From positions 1,116,001 through 1,180,000 of the forward strand of contig OX467090.1 in NCBI GenBank assembly GCA_950106755.1: a stretch of 64,000 nucleotides of DNA. The letters run 5' to 3'. The DNA is from Climacium dendroides. Its lineage: Eukaryota > Streptophyta > Bryopsida > Hypnales > Climaciaceae. Below the pieces are notes generated by a model. It was given only the letters and a program-made list of their open reading frames with translations. It had not been told where the DNA came from and did no database searches. Shown here piece after piece: positions 23,191-37,300 of this stretch (positions are counted from its first letter, which is position 1; the number at the start of each line of letters is the position of its first letter). The position numbers and the translations under genes were made by a program.

Positions 23191-25280
23191 ATTTGATTTG
23201 AATCTAGATTTCTATCTAAATTTAGATTTAGTACAGATATAACTAGTAGCTACTAAGTAATAACACTAACTATAAAAGATAATGTCTTCAAGAGAAATTG
23301 GCTACCAAAGGACACTCAAGCAAGCTATTAAATGTTTTGACTATTAATAGTTGCAAGTAAGGTTCAAAGGTCTACTTCTTGAACACTTGAGCAATACAAA
23401 CTATTTCTATTATGAAATAGTATGAAAATTTGCAAAATCAAACCATCCTACAAGATCTCAAAGTGGTTGTTAAAGGTACGATTTGCACTCCATACTTGAC
23501 TCTAGCAATTCTACCTTGCTAATGGAAAATTGGAAGGTTCCAAATGATGTGGGAAAAAAAATTGGTATTTTCATAAATTTTGGTGGAGTATCAATTGAAA
23601 ATGCCTTTGGTTCTTTTAAAATTTGATGGATGATTATAAGTCACTTTAATTCATTTATAGATATATTGAGTTGCAATAATTATTGTAACTTCTTGATGGT
23701 TGCACAACTATTGCACAAGTTGTAGAATGAAGTTGAGTAGTATGTGGTTAATCTTGATTTGTATAGAGATTCAATAGTAGATTTTGGAAAGGTCAAGTTT
23801 CTCATAATTAGGGAATGGGAAAGGGTAATGAGGGAGGTTGATAGATTGAGATAGGCAATGTACATCCAATGGCTTTTAGAAAATCCTAATGATGATGTCT
23901 TGCATGGCATTTTTTTAATCTATTTCACTTTGTGCAATATGGACCCCCTTCCTAGGAACTTCCATACTTGAAGAGCTTCAAAAATAAATAAAGCAATAGA
24001 AAAAACTAAACAAACTAGAACTTCATAGATTGTGAGAGTCACTAGAGTGACAGTTGTTGGAGTAAAGAAAACAATGACCATTGGAGCTCTAATAGGTAGG
24101 AGACCATTATAACCCATTTATAATTTGTCAGAAATCACACAATAGATGTTTGAACTAGACTAGTGAAAAAAATTGTAGCAGTCTTAAAAAAAGATCCAAC
24201 AAAGTGAACCATTTAATATTGCACATATTTTGTTAAGCTATTTGGGTTGGTGAGGACAAATTTGAGGTCTTTGATGTACACATCTAATATCGAATGACTT
24301 AAATCCACCTTGTGTGTAGGTTTATAGTGTCAAAGGAGGTGTGGAAAGAAAGTGAGCCAAAGGCACACACGGACCAAATCATAAATTTGATGGAACAAAA
24401 GTGCCCGGGCAAAAGGGAAGTGGTCACTTGTATGGAAGTAAAGTAGAATGAATAAAATCATTCATTTAAGCTAATATGCACAGATTGAGAAAAAAATTAC
24501 AATTAGGGATTATTTTCATTTGTAGAAAAAAATAAAATTTTGAAGACAAAAAAAAATTATTTTTTAGATTTTTATTGAAATTTTGATGAGCTTTTGAAAG
24601 CCAAGACTTGACAAAACATTAAAATATCTTGTAAATGCATCTTTGAAATACCTTCAAAAAGACTTAAAAGCATTCACTAAAGGCCCTATTACATTGCAAT
24701 CATATGCTAACTACCATGTGTAAAATTGAAGACATTTCACAAGGACAAATTCCTACTTGACACAATTGTTAGAGTAGAGTGGTGTTGGAATTTTTAATTT
24801 TTAATTTCAAAGAATAAAAATCCATGAGAAATTCACCAACATACAATGAAATTTCTAAAGCATATGCTTAATTCTAAATCTATACCTTAAGTCAAGTTGT
24901 TTGTTTGTTTTGTCTGTTACATTGAGATCTCTTGGATTGTATGTCCCTGGTCACGTTCTTGGTACCCTTGAAAAGCTCTTTGTGAGTACGGATACGCAAA
25001 CTTTGTCTTATGGCATTTGGACCTAGGGTTTGAAAGTTATTGAATTTCAACGTTTTTATGAATAAAAAAGAAAAAGAAAAAATTACTCTTACTTCTATTT
25101 TGGTTGTGTCAATGGCACACTAGCTACTGTAGTTCTTTGTTAAATTTTAAATTACAACTAATTTATTCAGGGACCAATATGATGTGAAAAAGCCATCCGA
25201 ATCATCGGATTCGATCACTTCCCTTGGAAAGTTGGAATCGAATGGAAAAAAAACTATTACTCTGTACACAAAGTTGTGAA
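23191..25280. other. AT-rich intergenic, nothing recognised
   Basis: Short ORFs on the minus strand (23680-24117) have no recognisable similarity. No structured repeat or RNA gene was seen. Confidence 0.4.
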
Positions 25281-25739
25281 TTATGATGAACTCCTGAACT
25301 GAATTGCCGGCACTTGAATCATGTGGTTTTCTGAATAGTCTTTTGACTTTTCAAATCCTGTTTGGCCCAATGAGAAAAAATACAACTCAGTGAGGAGTGG
25401 AGAATAGAAATCCCAACTAAGTAAAGGTGAACTCGAAATAACTTTAAAAAGCCGAGCCTCCAGCTCAGATTCAACAGTGCTTTCCGGGGCCACCGATTTG
25501 TTAAATTGGATCGATGGATCCCATTCTAGGGTAAAGTAACTGAGTGGCCCTTTTCTCCCGAAAATTCTCCCATTCCTTACGTGTCGAACTCTAAAGCAAG
25601 CCTCCTGATATTTATATTTTGGGACATTTGGCATAGACTGGCTCCAAGGAGGATGGCCAATTGGGAAGGGAACCACACCTAATTTAGGCCACTTTCTCAA
25701 ACCGACCACTAGAGATTCCTGCCTATAATGTACACTCAC
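25281..25739 (-). CDS. Hypothetical ORF of 152 codons, unrecognised
   Basis: This open frame is longer than expected by chance for such AT-rich DNA, with a mixed composition that includes Trp, Pro and charged residues. No signal peptide, membrane segment or known motif is visible. No paralogue was seen in the window and no intron was identified. It may be a gene fragment, a piece of an old retroelement, or chance. Confidence 0.2.
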   Translation of the reverse strand: MSVHYRQESLVVGLRKWPKLGVVPFPIGHPPWSQSMPNVPKYKYQEACFRVRHVRNGRIFGRKGPLSYFTLEWDPSIQFNKSVAPESTVESELEARLFKVISSSPLLSWDFYSPLLTELYFFSLGQTGFEKSKDYSENHMIQVPAIQFRSSS

Positions 25740-25838
25740 TATTCATGAGAGTTCGTGGTAGATTTTAGAACCACTTAATTCTGAAAATTTGTGCTTTTAT
25801 TCACATGGGGTTCAAAAAATACATTCTACAAGAAACCA

Positions 25839-26077
25839 ATACAAAATAGTGAAATTAGGTTGTCCCTCACTAATTTCTCGACATTCTACACTATATAAAT
25901 ATATACTCTTATTGTAGAAGGATGCATAATGCAAAAACTATGTGTGTTGCATAGGTTGGTACATTGGTTCATGGCCCTTGTTTAAAGAGACGTATGTCTC
26001 TATGTAGACAAATAGTGAGTCATGAGGGACAAGGCAATCTAATTGTTAAAGCAACCCAATTTCACTATTTTGTGTAG
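25839..26077. mobile_element. MITE, about 240 bp, related to the one at 32811
   Basis: Left arm ACAAAATAGTGAAATTAGG and right arm CAATTTCACTATTTTGTGTAG are inverted repeats, and TCCCTCA / TGAGGGA pair further in. The core ACTAAATAGTG/ACAAAATAGTG is shared with the element at 32811-33530. The target duplication is unclear. Confidence 0.55.
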
Positions 26078-26102
26078 AATCTCCTTTTGACTACCAACAA
26101 GT

Positions 26103-26128
26103 CCCCCCCCTCCCCCCCCCCCCCCCCC
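26103..26128. repeat. Poly-C run
   Basis: Eight C, one T, then seventeen C. The length is likely to vary between individuals and may be a sequencing or assembly artefact. Confidence 0.9.
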
Positions 26129-29100
26129 ATTTTCAATAAAGTATGTACCTCTAAATGTGGCTTTCTTCTAATTTTGCCATCTATCTATAGTTAATAGATA
26201 AGTAATTTCAAGTTTGACATCTTGAACAACTATAGATAGGTGGTACAATTAGGAGAGTGTCACTTGTAGGTGCACATACCTTTTAATAATGGAAACTATG
26301 TTAAGTTGCTTTTTTGTGTGATTTTAGGTGTAGTTATCTTGTGACATGTTCAAACCTAATCGACCTTATTTTCTCTTTAATATCTTATGGGTAGGGAGAG
26401 TCAAAATAAATGATTGGCCATTGAAAAAAACATTGAAATTTGTTGTTTACAATGGATGAAAATGGATTGAGAATGTATTTGAAATCATCAATGATCCCAC
26501 TTAGATAGGAGAAGACATTATGAAATACTCCTTTTGTTCCAAAATGATCTTGTTGCAATTTGTGACATTGTGAATTGGTTAGATTTGGCTTTTGATTGCT
26601 ATTTGGGACCCATAAAACAACTATGAGTAGTAGTTCCTCCTCCATTAATGCAATAAGCAATCAAAAGACAAATTAAATGAATAAAGAGATCAATCACCAT
26701 TGTTCATTTTTACTTTTGCATCTCTTTGAGTATTGCCCAATTGGAAGAGACAAAGCTCTAAGAGGTGGAACAGAAGTCCACACATGGCATTGGGTCCATA
26801 CTAATTACCCACAAATGACAACTTCATATTCAACAATTAAGTGTTCCTTAAAAATGCCCCCAAAATTCAACTTTTTAATACTCTAAACTTGCATTTGAAA
26901 AAAGGTTTCAAAACATAGTTTCTAGGACACTAGAAATGCACCAAGCACTATCTACATTGTGAAATGTATTTTAAAAATGTTATTTTTAGACTTAATCCAA
27001 AACAATTATCCAACAAGAATATCATTATGGGACAAAGGAAGTATAAAGTTATCCATCTATAGAATAGAGGACAAATTTTAACCATGCAATGCCATGGTGG
27101 ACACTAAGTATATGATGGATGACTTCACCTCAGATTATAAGTATAAATAAATAAATTCCATCCAATATTTTTGGGAGAGTTGCTAAAATACATTTTCAAT
27201 GAATAGTTTTGGAAATTCCTTCATTATGGTGTTATAGTATTATTGACTTTTCCAAAGAAGAAGATGCTTAATCTATTGATTACCCTTGTTAGTAGTATAT
27301 TTTAGCCATTTTCTACTATTTATTCTTAATGTGAATTTTAGCCCTAAAAATGATGTTCTTCGAATTTGAATCCAACTATTGAAAAGAAGATTATCAAGTG
27401 AAATTTCTACTCCAATTGGAAATTTTGAAAAATTCATAAATTTCAATTTTTAATATAATGTGAACTTTGGACCTATAATCGTGTTTTGTTGATTTTCCAA
27501 TTTTAGAATGACATGCTAACTTTGGTTTATACCATAATGTTATACACTATGATATACAATGATGGTGAAAATTTCATATTTTTTGAGTATATTTTGTATT
27601 TGATATGACTTTTGAATTAAAAAAATTCACGATATTTTCAAATTCTTTCCAAAAAATTTGAAATTTTAGGAATTTTAATATACATGTGACTTCATCTCTG
27701 AAAAATAAATATAAGTTTTTTTATTCATTTCTATTTACAATAGATTGATGGACAATGAGGCTTGAAATTAGTGGTCAGAGGCCCATTCTTCTAGTGTAGC
27801 TTGAAATTAGTAGTCATAGGCCCATTCTTCTAGTATGCCAATTGACAGTTGAGTGTTTAAACGATGATAGAAGATTAATTTCCATCATGATTTTCTTTGG
27901 AATGCTTAGAGGTCATTTATTGGACATGACAATTATTGAAAACATTTTTTCCCAACAACCATCAATGGTATGTTTTCCATGTACAGATAGTTTATTATAA
28001 CATTGTATAGAAATATTTTTTACACTTCTAAAATGTCACGTTTATAAGCATATTCTATTGTTCCATTGTCAACAATCTTGTCTCAAAGTTTGAATCAATT
28101 CTTCTCTAATATCTCTCCTTTAATTTCATAGTCTACCTATTTTCATCCAATTGGATATTTATTGTCATAGTTGCTTTGAATTTTAAGAATTACAATTTTG
28201 GGCATACCTATAGCAATTATTACAAGATGAATATAGAGTGAATTGTGATCTCATTACAAAATCAAGCAACTTACCAAGGGGTTCTTGCAATGCAATATAA
28301 CATTCTCCTTCCATCATCATGGTTATTAAGTGAATAGCATATGATATGGAAAGATCAATTTTGTTTGACAAATTTACTTCAAAGAGACACTAATTACATA
28401 GATGACAATGTCCTTTAGATGCAAAAGAACACTTAACTTATTTATTGCATTTAATTTTGAATGAATATTTTGTGAATCTTTTTGATAGTTTGACATGAGG
28501 TGTGGATATGTATATTATTTCATGGGAATTCATCTTTTTGGCAAATCACTTGTTGGACCAATAGCTATATTATTAAACCAAGTGGCTAATTTGGACAACT
28601 TGTGCTAAGCTTTTACATCTAAAATTTGGTAAGGATCCCAACAACTTGATATAAAATGCATTTGTCAAGAAGAAAACTACATTTTTGCACAAAAATTTCA
28701 ATCTAAGATGAATTGCAGTTTATAGATTCTATTTGGCATGGGTGGGAAAAATCCTTGTAACTTCAAACATTAATAGTAATCTTGCAATCTAGTTTTTGAA
28801 AAAAAATCCACAAACTTTTAGAATATTGTAGGAAAATTTCTACAATTGAATTTCAAAAATTATATTTTTTCACTTTTCTTTTTTATCTAGAAATTAGTAG
28901 ATTTTGATGGTTTCCAACAATCCCTAAATTTTAAATATAGTTGGGCCCTTTAGGAGTTAATGACTATTATGTTATTTTGAAGCCTACTCTCAAGACTATA
29001 GATAATATGTCTAAATTTCATCTCTAAATGATTGAGGGATATTTGGGGGCTTTAAACATTTTTTGGCAAACAATTATAAAATCCCGTGGTTGGAATTTTT

Positions 29101-29223
29101 TCTCTCTACACACAAGGTTGTTTTTAATATATCACAAATTTAATAAAATTTGGATTAATAGTTACAAAGTTCTAGTCAATTTAGTCTTTAATAAGTTAAT
29201 TGTTCTCAGCATAGGTAAGTAGG
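26129..29223. other. AT-rich intergenic, nothing recognised
   Basis: Only short AT-rich ORFs are present, with no coding signal. A phrase beginning GCTTGAAATTAGT and ending GGCCCATTCTTCTAGT occurs twice near 27760-27835, a small tandem duplication. Confidence 0.4.

Positions 29224-29293
<70 letters not shown>
29224..29293. repeat. (AT)n(GT)n microsatellite
   Basis: About seven AT units run directly into about 28 GT units, a typical compound dinucleotide microsatellite. Confidence 0.95.
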
Positions 29294-29295
<2 letters not shown>

Positions 29296-29729
29296 TTACT
29301 TTTATATTTTTATAAATTTATAAATTTAAATTTAAATCAATCCATTCACTTGTAGAAGTTGTGAGGCATATACATTTTTCCAAATTTTTTTTGAAAAATG
29401 AACTATGCATGTGCCAAGTGATGTAAAAAAAACTTCTAATGTTTTAAGATAAGGGGCTTACTATCAATGATTTTTAATTTGCACTTGAATTTTCAGCACA
29501 ATGTACTTTGATGAGTTAGCTATACAATATTATGGTTGGATTAAAACAGTTAAGCAAAGCATTTTTTATTTTTTGCTACTTCATGTTGAAATTGAAAACA
29601 CATTTTATCTCATAATTATATAGCTAGGCACTAATTAGTCTACTATATATCTAGTAATACAATACAATTCTTCCAAATCAATTTTTTAAACTATTTTTTT
29701 TACTTTACTGTGGTGGAATGACATGCCTC

Positions 29730-29969
29730 CAAATTGCAAAATTCCAATATAGACCTTTTAGTCCTTAGGGGTAAAAATGATATTTTAGTGAAAGTTTAAA
29801 AAATTGGATTATTCCATCCAAATATTCCATAGAAATGGCCACTATGTACTCCATTTGAACCCAAATTGCAAAATCCCAATATAGACATTTTAGTCCTTAG
29901 GGGTTAAATGATCTTTTAATGAAAATTTAAAAAATTGGATTATTCCATCCAAATATTCCATCCAATGTG
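29730..29969. repeat. Tandem duplication, 132-bp period
   Basis: CAAATTGCAAAAT-CCAATATAGAC starts at 29730 and again at 29862. Both copies carry TTTTAGTCCTTAGGGG and end in ATTCCATCCAAATATTCCAT. There are two copies with few differences. Confidence 0.8.
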
Positions 29970-32810
29970 CCCTCCCCAATGTGCCACTCACCCTAAACCT
30001 CCATCTTCATTGTGTGTACATCTCCAAATTCAATTATGTACCTATGTGAAGAAACTATTTTAGAACCGATCTTTATTCCTTCCTAACTTTTGCATACAAT
30101 ATCCAAATGCCATGTTCTTTGGTGCGTTAGAACCTCCTTTCAAGTGCCAACAAGAAAATCAATGGAAATTCAGTAACTAATAATAGTAACCAGCCATAGA
30201 AGCAAAAAAGTGGCGGTTTAGGAGGGTCCTGCTTCCCCCAAATCGAAAACAAAATCCCTCATTGGGCTGCCCAGTGAGTGATACCGAAGTGGGCCTTTCA
30301 GTAATAACTCTACCGTTACAAACGAATGAATAAGCTTTTTCATTCATTCTTTATAGAAATTCAATTCAATTCAGTTTTTTTTTTAAAATAATTCTCCACA
30401 TGATTCTGTTCTTGTCAGCGACATCTCCTCCGTCAAACCTCCAAAGAACATGATCCCTTGAAAGTTCGATCATGTATCTTGAGAGTTCATGCAAGATATC
30501 AGACGTGTTCACTGCAGTAAGATAAGTTCAGTTATTAATTAAACAAGGCCTATCCGGTCATGGGTCTAGTAACTTATTCCAGGGTCGAATATTCCAGCGT
30601 GTCAGCCAGGTGTCAAGCTCTGCGTGAATCTGAATTGGAGGTGCCTGCGGCGGCGGCCGGAGGAAGTTACTTTATTCGGAATTTGAACGGTGGCGAAAGG
30701 GCATCCTAACCGGCCAGGTGAACTGACCCCCCTCATTGCCCCGTTTTACCCCTGGGGAAAACGCTGTGGAATTTTTATTTGCAATCAGAAGAATTCTTTT
30801 GCAAATTCTGAATTTAGATTTGCAATCAGCGGCCCCAAATTAGCTGTGGGCAGTGTAGAAGTATAAAAAACCATGGCAAAAAATAGGGGGCTTTTTTTCA
30901 CAATTAACCCTGGCCGAGGCAATGAAGGGGTCAGTTCTCCCTGGCCATTAGTAATCACATTGGTGAGTCGGTGGGACCCACTTTCGCCCTCAACGTTTTC
31001 ATGGGAGCAACGTCACACGACCCATGGGGGTGCACTACATAGAGTGGAAGGAAACTAAGGATTCAACCACTCAAGCATTGGGAATTAATAACTGGAAGTC
31101 GCAACACATGGTACATAACGTTGTTAACCAACGTTGGAAGGCCCCTTTTTTTGCTCCCCCAAATAAAGTGTGAGCCCCCCACCATGGCAACTTCCTACTA
31201 TAGTTAGTCTATGACTCTTTCCAACTTCCTAATTAGCCTATGACACTAGCATTGCAACTTTCCATTTAAACAATGACTCTACTTCCCATTCAGCCAATAG
31301 TTGTTTGGAGATTAACTCCTAAAGTTCCAAGAGTGTCTTTTGTAGGGGGGGACTTATGAAGGTTGAGGCATGTATCTATATTCTCAATTTTTGACAAAAA
31401 GAATTTTGAAACTTTTTTTCAAGGTAGGACAATTCATCCTCTTTTTGGAAATATCATTTTTATTTCAATCAGTGCCTAGGAGTAAAAGTTGTGCCACAAT
31501 AAGTCCAAACTAGGGGTAGGTAGGCAACAAAAGAAAAAATGAAAAAACTTTTAATAGTTTAAAATTTTTAAAGATTTCTTACAAATTATGTATTTTTTAC
31601 ACGTGGAAAGATTTGATTCATTCCATTTGAATAAGTGATGTAAAAGTTATGAAGCTTTTTGTTTTATAGGTATTCTTAACAAAATTTTAAGGAAATAATG
31701 TATTGGATCCATTTATGAACTCAATTTAACAATTTTTCAGAAAAAAAGTTGCATGTGATTCAATTTGTTTTTTAGAACAATCTCACTGTTGGGATTGGTG
31801 TAATTCAATTCCATCTCAGGGCTATCAACAATTTAATTTTTACTTCTATCTATTTCAACTTAACAATTTATAAAGAATGAAAATCAATGAGACCCTAAAA
31901 AAAATCCCAAGCCCTCAACTCAATTTTTCAATATAAAATATTTAACTTACAATCTATAGTTAGTTGATTAATATAGTCAAAGTTTCTAAAATTTATTCTG
32001 AAAATTTTCATATTAGTCTAGTGCAAGATCCTACAATTGGATATGCAAAAAAAATGTTCGATTTTTTTATTTTTTGCATTGAAAATGTCACTTTTGACTA
32101 TTTTTTGACCCCAAAATGGCCTTGGAATTACCAAAGTTAAACTAAATGCATTCCTACAGATCAAGAGAAAGATTATCCCCATTTCCAAAGGGAAATGGAA
32201 TTTAGGCTAGTTAAAAATGTTATAGTATCCATGTAGAAAAAGATGAGGTAAATTAAGCCATTACAAGTGAAATGACTAGTGTTGTATGATATTGCTATCC
32301 AAAAAATGTGGGAATAAATTTTAGTGATAGACAAGCAATAAGAAACAAGCAATAAGAAACAATGTTACAATTGGAAAAAAAAGTTGTGGACTTCGTGTGA
32401 TTTAAAAAAAAATTATAGAAGTGTGCTACCTTGGGCTTTTGATGAAAGCCCATGTACATGCTTGTCTATGTCAAAAAATTGTTTACTTTGAGGCTTCCAC
32501 CAACCCATACCACACTTAAAGACATGTCCAATCTAATCCATAATGACCTCAATCCCAACTACATACTTCTTTGTTAAAATGAACCGATTTGCATTGATTT
32601 GAAACTAATTCACAGTGAATTGATAACAATGTGTAATTGAAGCACATATCAATCAACTTTCTAAAGTAAGCAATTTTTTTTCCTTCATTTGTATTTTCTA
32701 CTTTCCAATAAAAACAACCTAAAATGGGGCTTTTCCTAAATGTTTGGAATGAGAGTTCTAAATGAGAACCGGGTGTCAATCTATTTTACCTTCCAACAAG
32801 GAGAAAGCCC
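29970..32810. other. Intergenic; a more GC-rich patch at about 30540-31060
   Basis: The patch at 30540-31060 contains GCGGCGGCCGG and CCGGCCAGG words and a 61-codon ORF (30873-31058) with no recognisable domain. It resembles a decayed LTR or CpG-rich promoter more than a gene. The rest is AT-rich with nothing recognised. Confidence 0.35.
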
Positions 32811-33530
32811 TACACTAAATAGTGAAACTAGGTTGCATGAATAATTAGGCTGCCTTGTGCCAAGGAAGTTAAGTTTACAAGCCATCAAAGTCAACAAACA
32901 TAGTCTACATATATTTCCATTTGTCCATGTGGAGGTTCACAAGTCCCAATTACAACAATCAACCTAATTCAAAAGTGGTACATTCCTATACACTAACCAT
33001 GAATATTTATATAGTACCAAATATCAAGAAATTAGTGTGGGCCAACCTCTAATTCCACTATTTAGTGTAGAAGGTGTTACGCACGGAACAACAAATTAAA
33101 GTTGATCAAAGTCAACAAACATAGTCTACATATATTTCCATTTGTCCATGTGGAGGTTCACGAGTCCCAATTACAACAATCAACCTAATTCAAAAGTGGT
33201 GCATTCCTATACACTAACCATGAATGTTTATATAGTACCAAATATCAAGAAATTAGTGTGGGCCAACCTCTAATTCCACTATTTAGTGTAGAAGGTGTTA
33301 CGCATGGAACAACAAATTAAAGTTGATCAAAGTCAACAAACATAGTCTACAGATATTTCCATTTGTCCATGTGGAGGTTCACGAGTCCCAATTACAACAA
33401 TCAACCTAATTCAAAAGTGGTGCATTCCTATACACTAACCATGAATGTTTATATAGTACCAAATATCAAGAAATTAGTGTGGGCCAACCTCTAATTCCAC
33501 TATTTAGTGTAGAAGGTGTTACGCACGGAA
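32811..33530. mobile_element. MITE whose body is amplified as three 221-bp tandem units
   Basis: TACACTAAATAGTGAAACTAGG at the left is matched in inverse by CCACTATTTAGTGTAG at 33055-33070, giving a MITE of about 260 bp. From 32884 the sequence repeats with an exact 221-bp period (ATCAAAG at 32884, 33105 and 33326), so the right terminus appears three times (last at about 33512). Units differ at only a few bases, so the amplification is younger than the MITE insertion. Confidence 0.75.
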
Positions 33531-34275
33531 CAGCAAATTAAAGTTGATCCAGTTGATCCCTTGAGAAAGAATGCATTTTTGGAGGCGCGTGTATAATCAT
33601 ACAGCAACCCCAACAATCACAACTTCCTCCCGAAGTCAAAAAGCGAACCCCTCGGGTCCTCTCAAACTAAAAAAATCTCTTGTACCACAAGCGTTTCTGT
33701 ACGCTAGACGATATGATGTTGGATATTGTACGTTTGGACACCGGAACACACCGGAATCTGGCCTTGGCTTGTATCCAAAAGGAGCCTGTCCGGACCCAGA
33801 CCTCGGACATGGAATTGACAAGCCTTGACTTTGCAAATCGTCAAGGCATGAGGACGAACCTTTTCCCCCAAAAAAGCTTTCCTCGCCGTAAACTAATTCC
33901 ACTAGGATTGAAACCGGACGTCAGTTGTGCGGATGGCTTGCTTTTCATGATGCAGAAATCAGTAATGTAATGCAGGCACATTCGCGTCACTGCTTGTGAC
34001 GCCGTGAATCCTCGGAAGTCAAATTGGAAGCCTAACTTATTAACGAACGTGGGACGGGGACTCACGGCTCCTGAGCCGCAACAGGCAACGTACACGTACA
34101 TGGAGTAACCTAATAACCGACCTTCCCAGCTGCAATCAAACTGGCCACCCATTCTGCAACTCAAATCTGCTGCCGGTCAGGACTGAAAGCAAAGGGCTCT
34201 CATGCAAACTCTCCAAAGGAGGGTCCGGACACTCAACTCACTTACCGACATCTTCGTGAAATGTACATTTCAATG
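33531..34275. other. Moderately GC-rich non-repetitive stretch, possible gene debris
   Basis: Overlapping ORFs of 85-107 codons lie on both strands (33571-34164). None shows a recognisable domain, and they shadow one another. The base composition is clearly higher in GC than the flanks. It may be a decayed gene, a promoter or a retroelement fragment. Confidence 0.3.
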
Positions 34276-34323
34276 GAGGACGGAGGGAGGAGGGAGGAGG
34301 GGGGAGGGGCGGGGTGGGGGTGG
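34276..34323 (+). repeat. G-rich tract with quadruplex potential
   Basis: Nearly all G with a few A, C and T, containing at least six runs of three or more G (GGGAGG, AGGGAGG, GGGGGGAGGGG, GGGGTGGGGG). It could form a G-quadruplex on the plus strand. Confidence 0.8.
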
Positions 34324-37300
34324 AATAAGTTAGCTGGAAAATGGACCCGGTGGGGCATGCACTTTGAGACCACTCAATTTATTGTTGGGAGCACAACCCG
34401 AGAATTGTCCTAATTGACAACTATCAGTTTTTCTTTCTTTGATGAATCGGAGCATCCGTGCATTCAAAGTAGTCCCAGGCAAGTTCAACACGTGCTTGTT
34501 CAAAAAGGTATGCGCACTGGGTGTTTTTTTTAATGGCATTGTAGTGCCATGTCCCCCCCAGGCTAAAACTTGGCAACAAAACATGAAGTTTTTTTGTTCT
34601 AAAATTTCAAATTAAAACAATCTTGGATGAAATTGTCAATTGGATAAAACAATTCCTTTACATGAAAATTAACTTCATTTCTCAAGATTAGCAACATAAC
34701 TCCCTCTATCAATGGTCAAAGGAAACATTGGTTAAAACATGGGCTTCTTAGGATAGAAAATAGGGGCAATCTTTCTACACTAGGTTTCTTCTAGGACTTT
34801 CTCTTGTCTTCATCCTCATATGTCATTGTTTGTGGCAACGTTTGCTACTAGCACTTTGAGCCCATTGAGTCCCTTCTACAATGTAGCAACTTGTCCTGCT
34901 ATGTGTCCTCTACCAACTACTAGTTCGAATGGGGGGTGTTTCCACTGATATTGAAACTGATACTCTAGTAGACCATCCATTTGGAAAATAAACCCCAATC
35001 TCCACCTATTGTTTAGTCATTTGTTTGGTGTTCAATATAGAGGGGGGTAGAGGGATCACCAAAGACTAAGCATGACTTTGCTCATGTTGGTCTTTGGAAA
35101 CTCCCTACCTATACTAAAATCAAGTACTAGTAAGGTTCTAATTATAGAAAAAATATGGAGATGATTGAAAATAAAATAGTATAGTGATACTGATATTCTA
35201 ATTAAAAGTTTAGGGATTGATTCATTTGTAGTAGTGGTTGGCTATGCTAACCATATTGCATTAAGATATAAGAACTCAATGTCAATTTCATCCTCCTCAA
35301 CATCACCATTAATTAGTACCATCATTGAAATAATTGGAATCACTTTTACTTGAGAAGATAAAGTGATATTTATTTGAGGAATTCCTCTCATACTTTGCCT
35401 TCGATGTTGCCTAGTACATTATTGTCCAAGAGCCTTAGATAACTTCTTGTTGTTGAGGATCATGTCCAACCTTCTCTCCCAATTTCATCTTCCTTTATTA
35501 ATTTAGTATGGACTAGATCTTTGTCTCTCCATTCTTCTCTCCACCCTACTTAATTTGAATCAGGTCTTTTTTCACAAATGGAATAACCATGTTCCCCTTC
35601 AGCCTAGGATTGGTCATGCCTCTGTTCTTCAATATTACTCGTCATTTTGCATGTACTTGATAGGTACTACAATTTTTGTTACGCCCATCTCTACTACCCC
35701 TGCTTCTTCTTCTAGTGTTTGCTTGTTCAACATAGGAGAGTGACAAACATCACTATCTAGGTCTTAGAACCCCTCTCTATAGCCATTCAGTCATTTCTTG
35801 GTTGCAATTCAAAAGAAACATCATTTTTGGGATACACGTTGAAATGGATGATGTAAAAGCTCCAATAACTTGACATTGTCGTTTTAGAAGAATTGACGTT
35901 ATAGTTATAGTAGTGTAGTTATGGAGACTTTGCCTAAACTATGAATGAAGCAAATATTGTAGCACAACAATCAAGAGCCAAGGCTATTCCAATGTCTTTT
36001 GTGTTCAATGAGTCCAAATTGAAATTGGATTATTGTTCATTTCATAAAAAATAGGTAATCCAATATTGCACTCTTGTGGCTTGACTTGTTTCTAGTAGTG
36101 TATCGAGTTTCCTTTATCTTTTGCCCTTTTTAGAGGGTAGTTCTTTGAAAATATGTCCTTGGTGTAAAATAATTGTTTCACACTACCTTCATTGAGATCC
36201 AATTTATAGTATATAATTTTTTTACCACTACTTTGATTCAAGTGAAAATAAGTTTGATGCACAAAAGTACGTAGATTGTTTTGGTTGTCTCATGACTTAA
36301 GGATTAATTATGTTAGTTGAAATATCTAATTCTAATGTACAATGTGTTTTCATAAATTTTGAAAAAATTTGAATCAAAATCATGTTTTTTTCCATGAATT
36401 AAGAAAAATAATTCAAAATATTATTGGACTTGCCTAGGAACTATAGTTGTATGTATGAATATTTTTCTTACTAAAAGGAATTTTTTTTCAGAAATAAAAT
36501 TAGTTGCCAATGTTGTTGTTGTGGGGAAGATGTCCTATCATTCTAAATGATGGAAAGTAGTAACTATCACGGTATGGTGGATAGATAGATGTTGCCATTC
36601 TATACTTCAATGTTTGTAAAATTGGTTGCATCAAAAAAAGTTTGATCAAATAATGTTAAATCATGAAACCTTTATCCATCTAATATGAAAATTTAATACT
36701 TGAAGGGCCAAAAGTTTGGTCACTGTTGTTACCTAACCCATTGTCAATCCAATCCAATTGTTTATTTCCTTCATATTCTTGTTCAGAAATTCAACAATTG
36801 AAATTTAGTTAATTTTTTTGCACCCATGCCAAGAATGTGAATGGTTTGGATATGAAAATTCTTGATGAGCTTGAATCTCTATCACGTGAGTTGGTCATAG
36901 GATAAGTTACGTAGTTATCCTCCTCTTTCACATTCGAGGAGCTTTGCCAGTCAAGTCCACCAAACTATTTCATACCAACTAAAATTGGCCATCCTAGAGG
37001 CCATCCCAATGCCTTCAACCAACAAGAGCTTAGTATAGATTGCTTGGCCAAATGACAACTATTTAAGATTGGATTTCAAGATGGTGCTCCGTTCCCACTT
37101 CATAACTTTGTTTTCAACCGTTGAATCTTTATAAAACTGAGATTCCTTGAATTTATATGTTTTTCCTAATCTCAAAAATATAATGGAAAATAAAAAATAA
37201 AAATATGATGTTTCTGAAAGCTGCCCTTTCACGCAGTGTACAAGTCCTGCACATTTCAAATTCGAAACTTGCACTGCAGGTACATGTTCGCCCAAATAGG

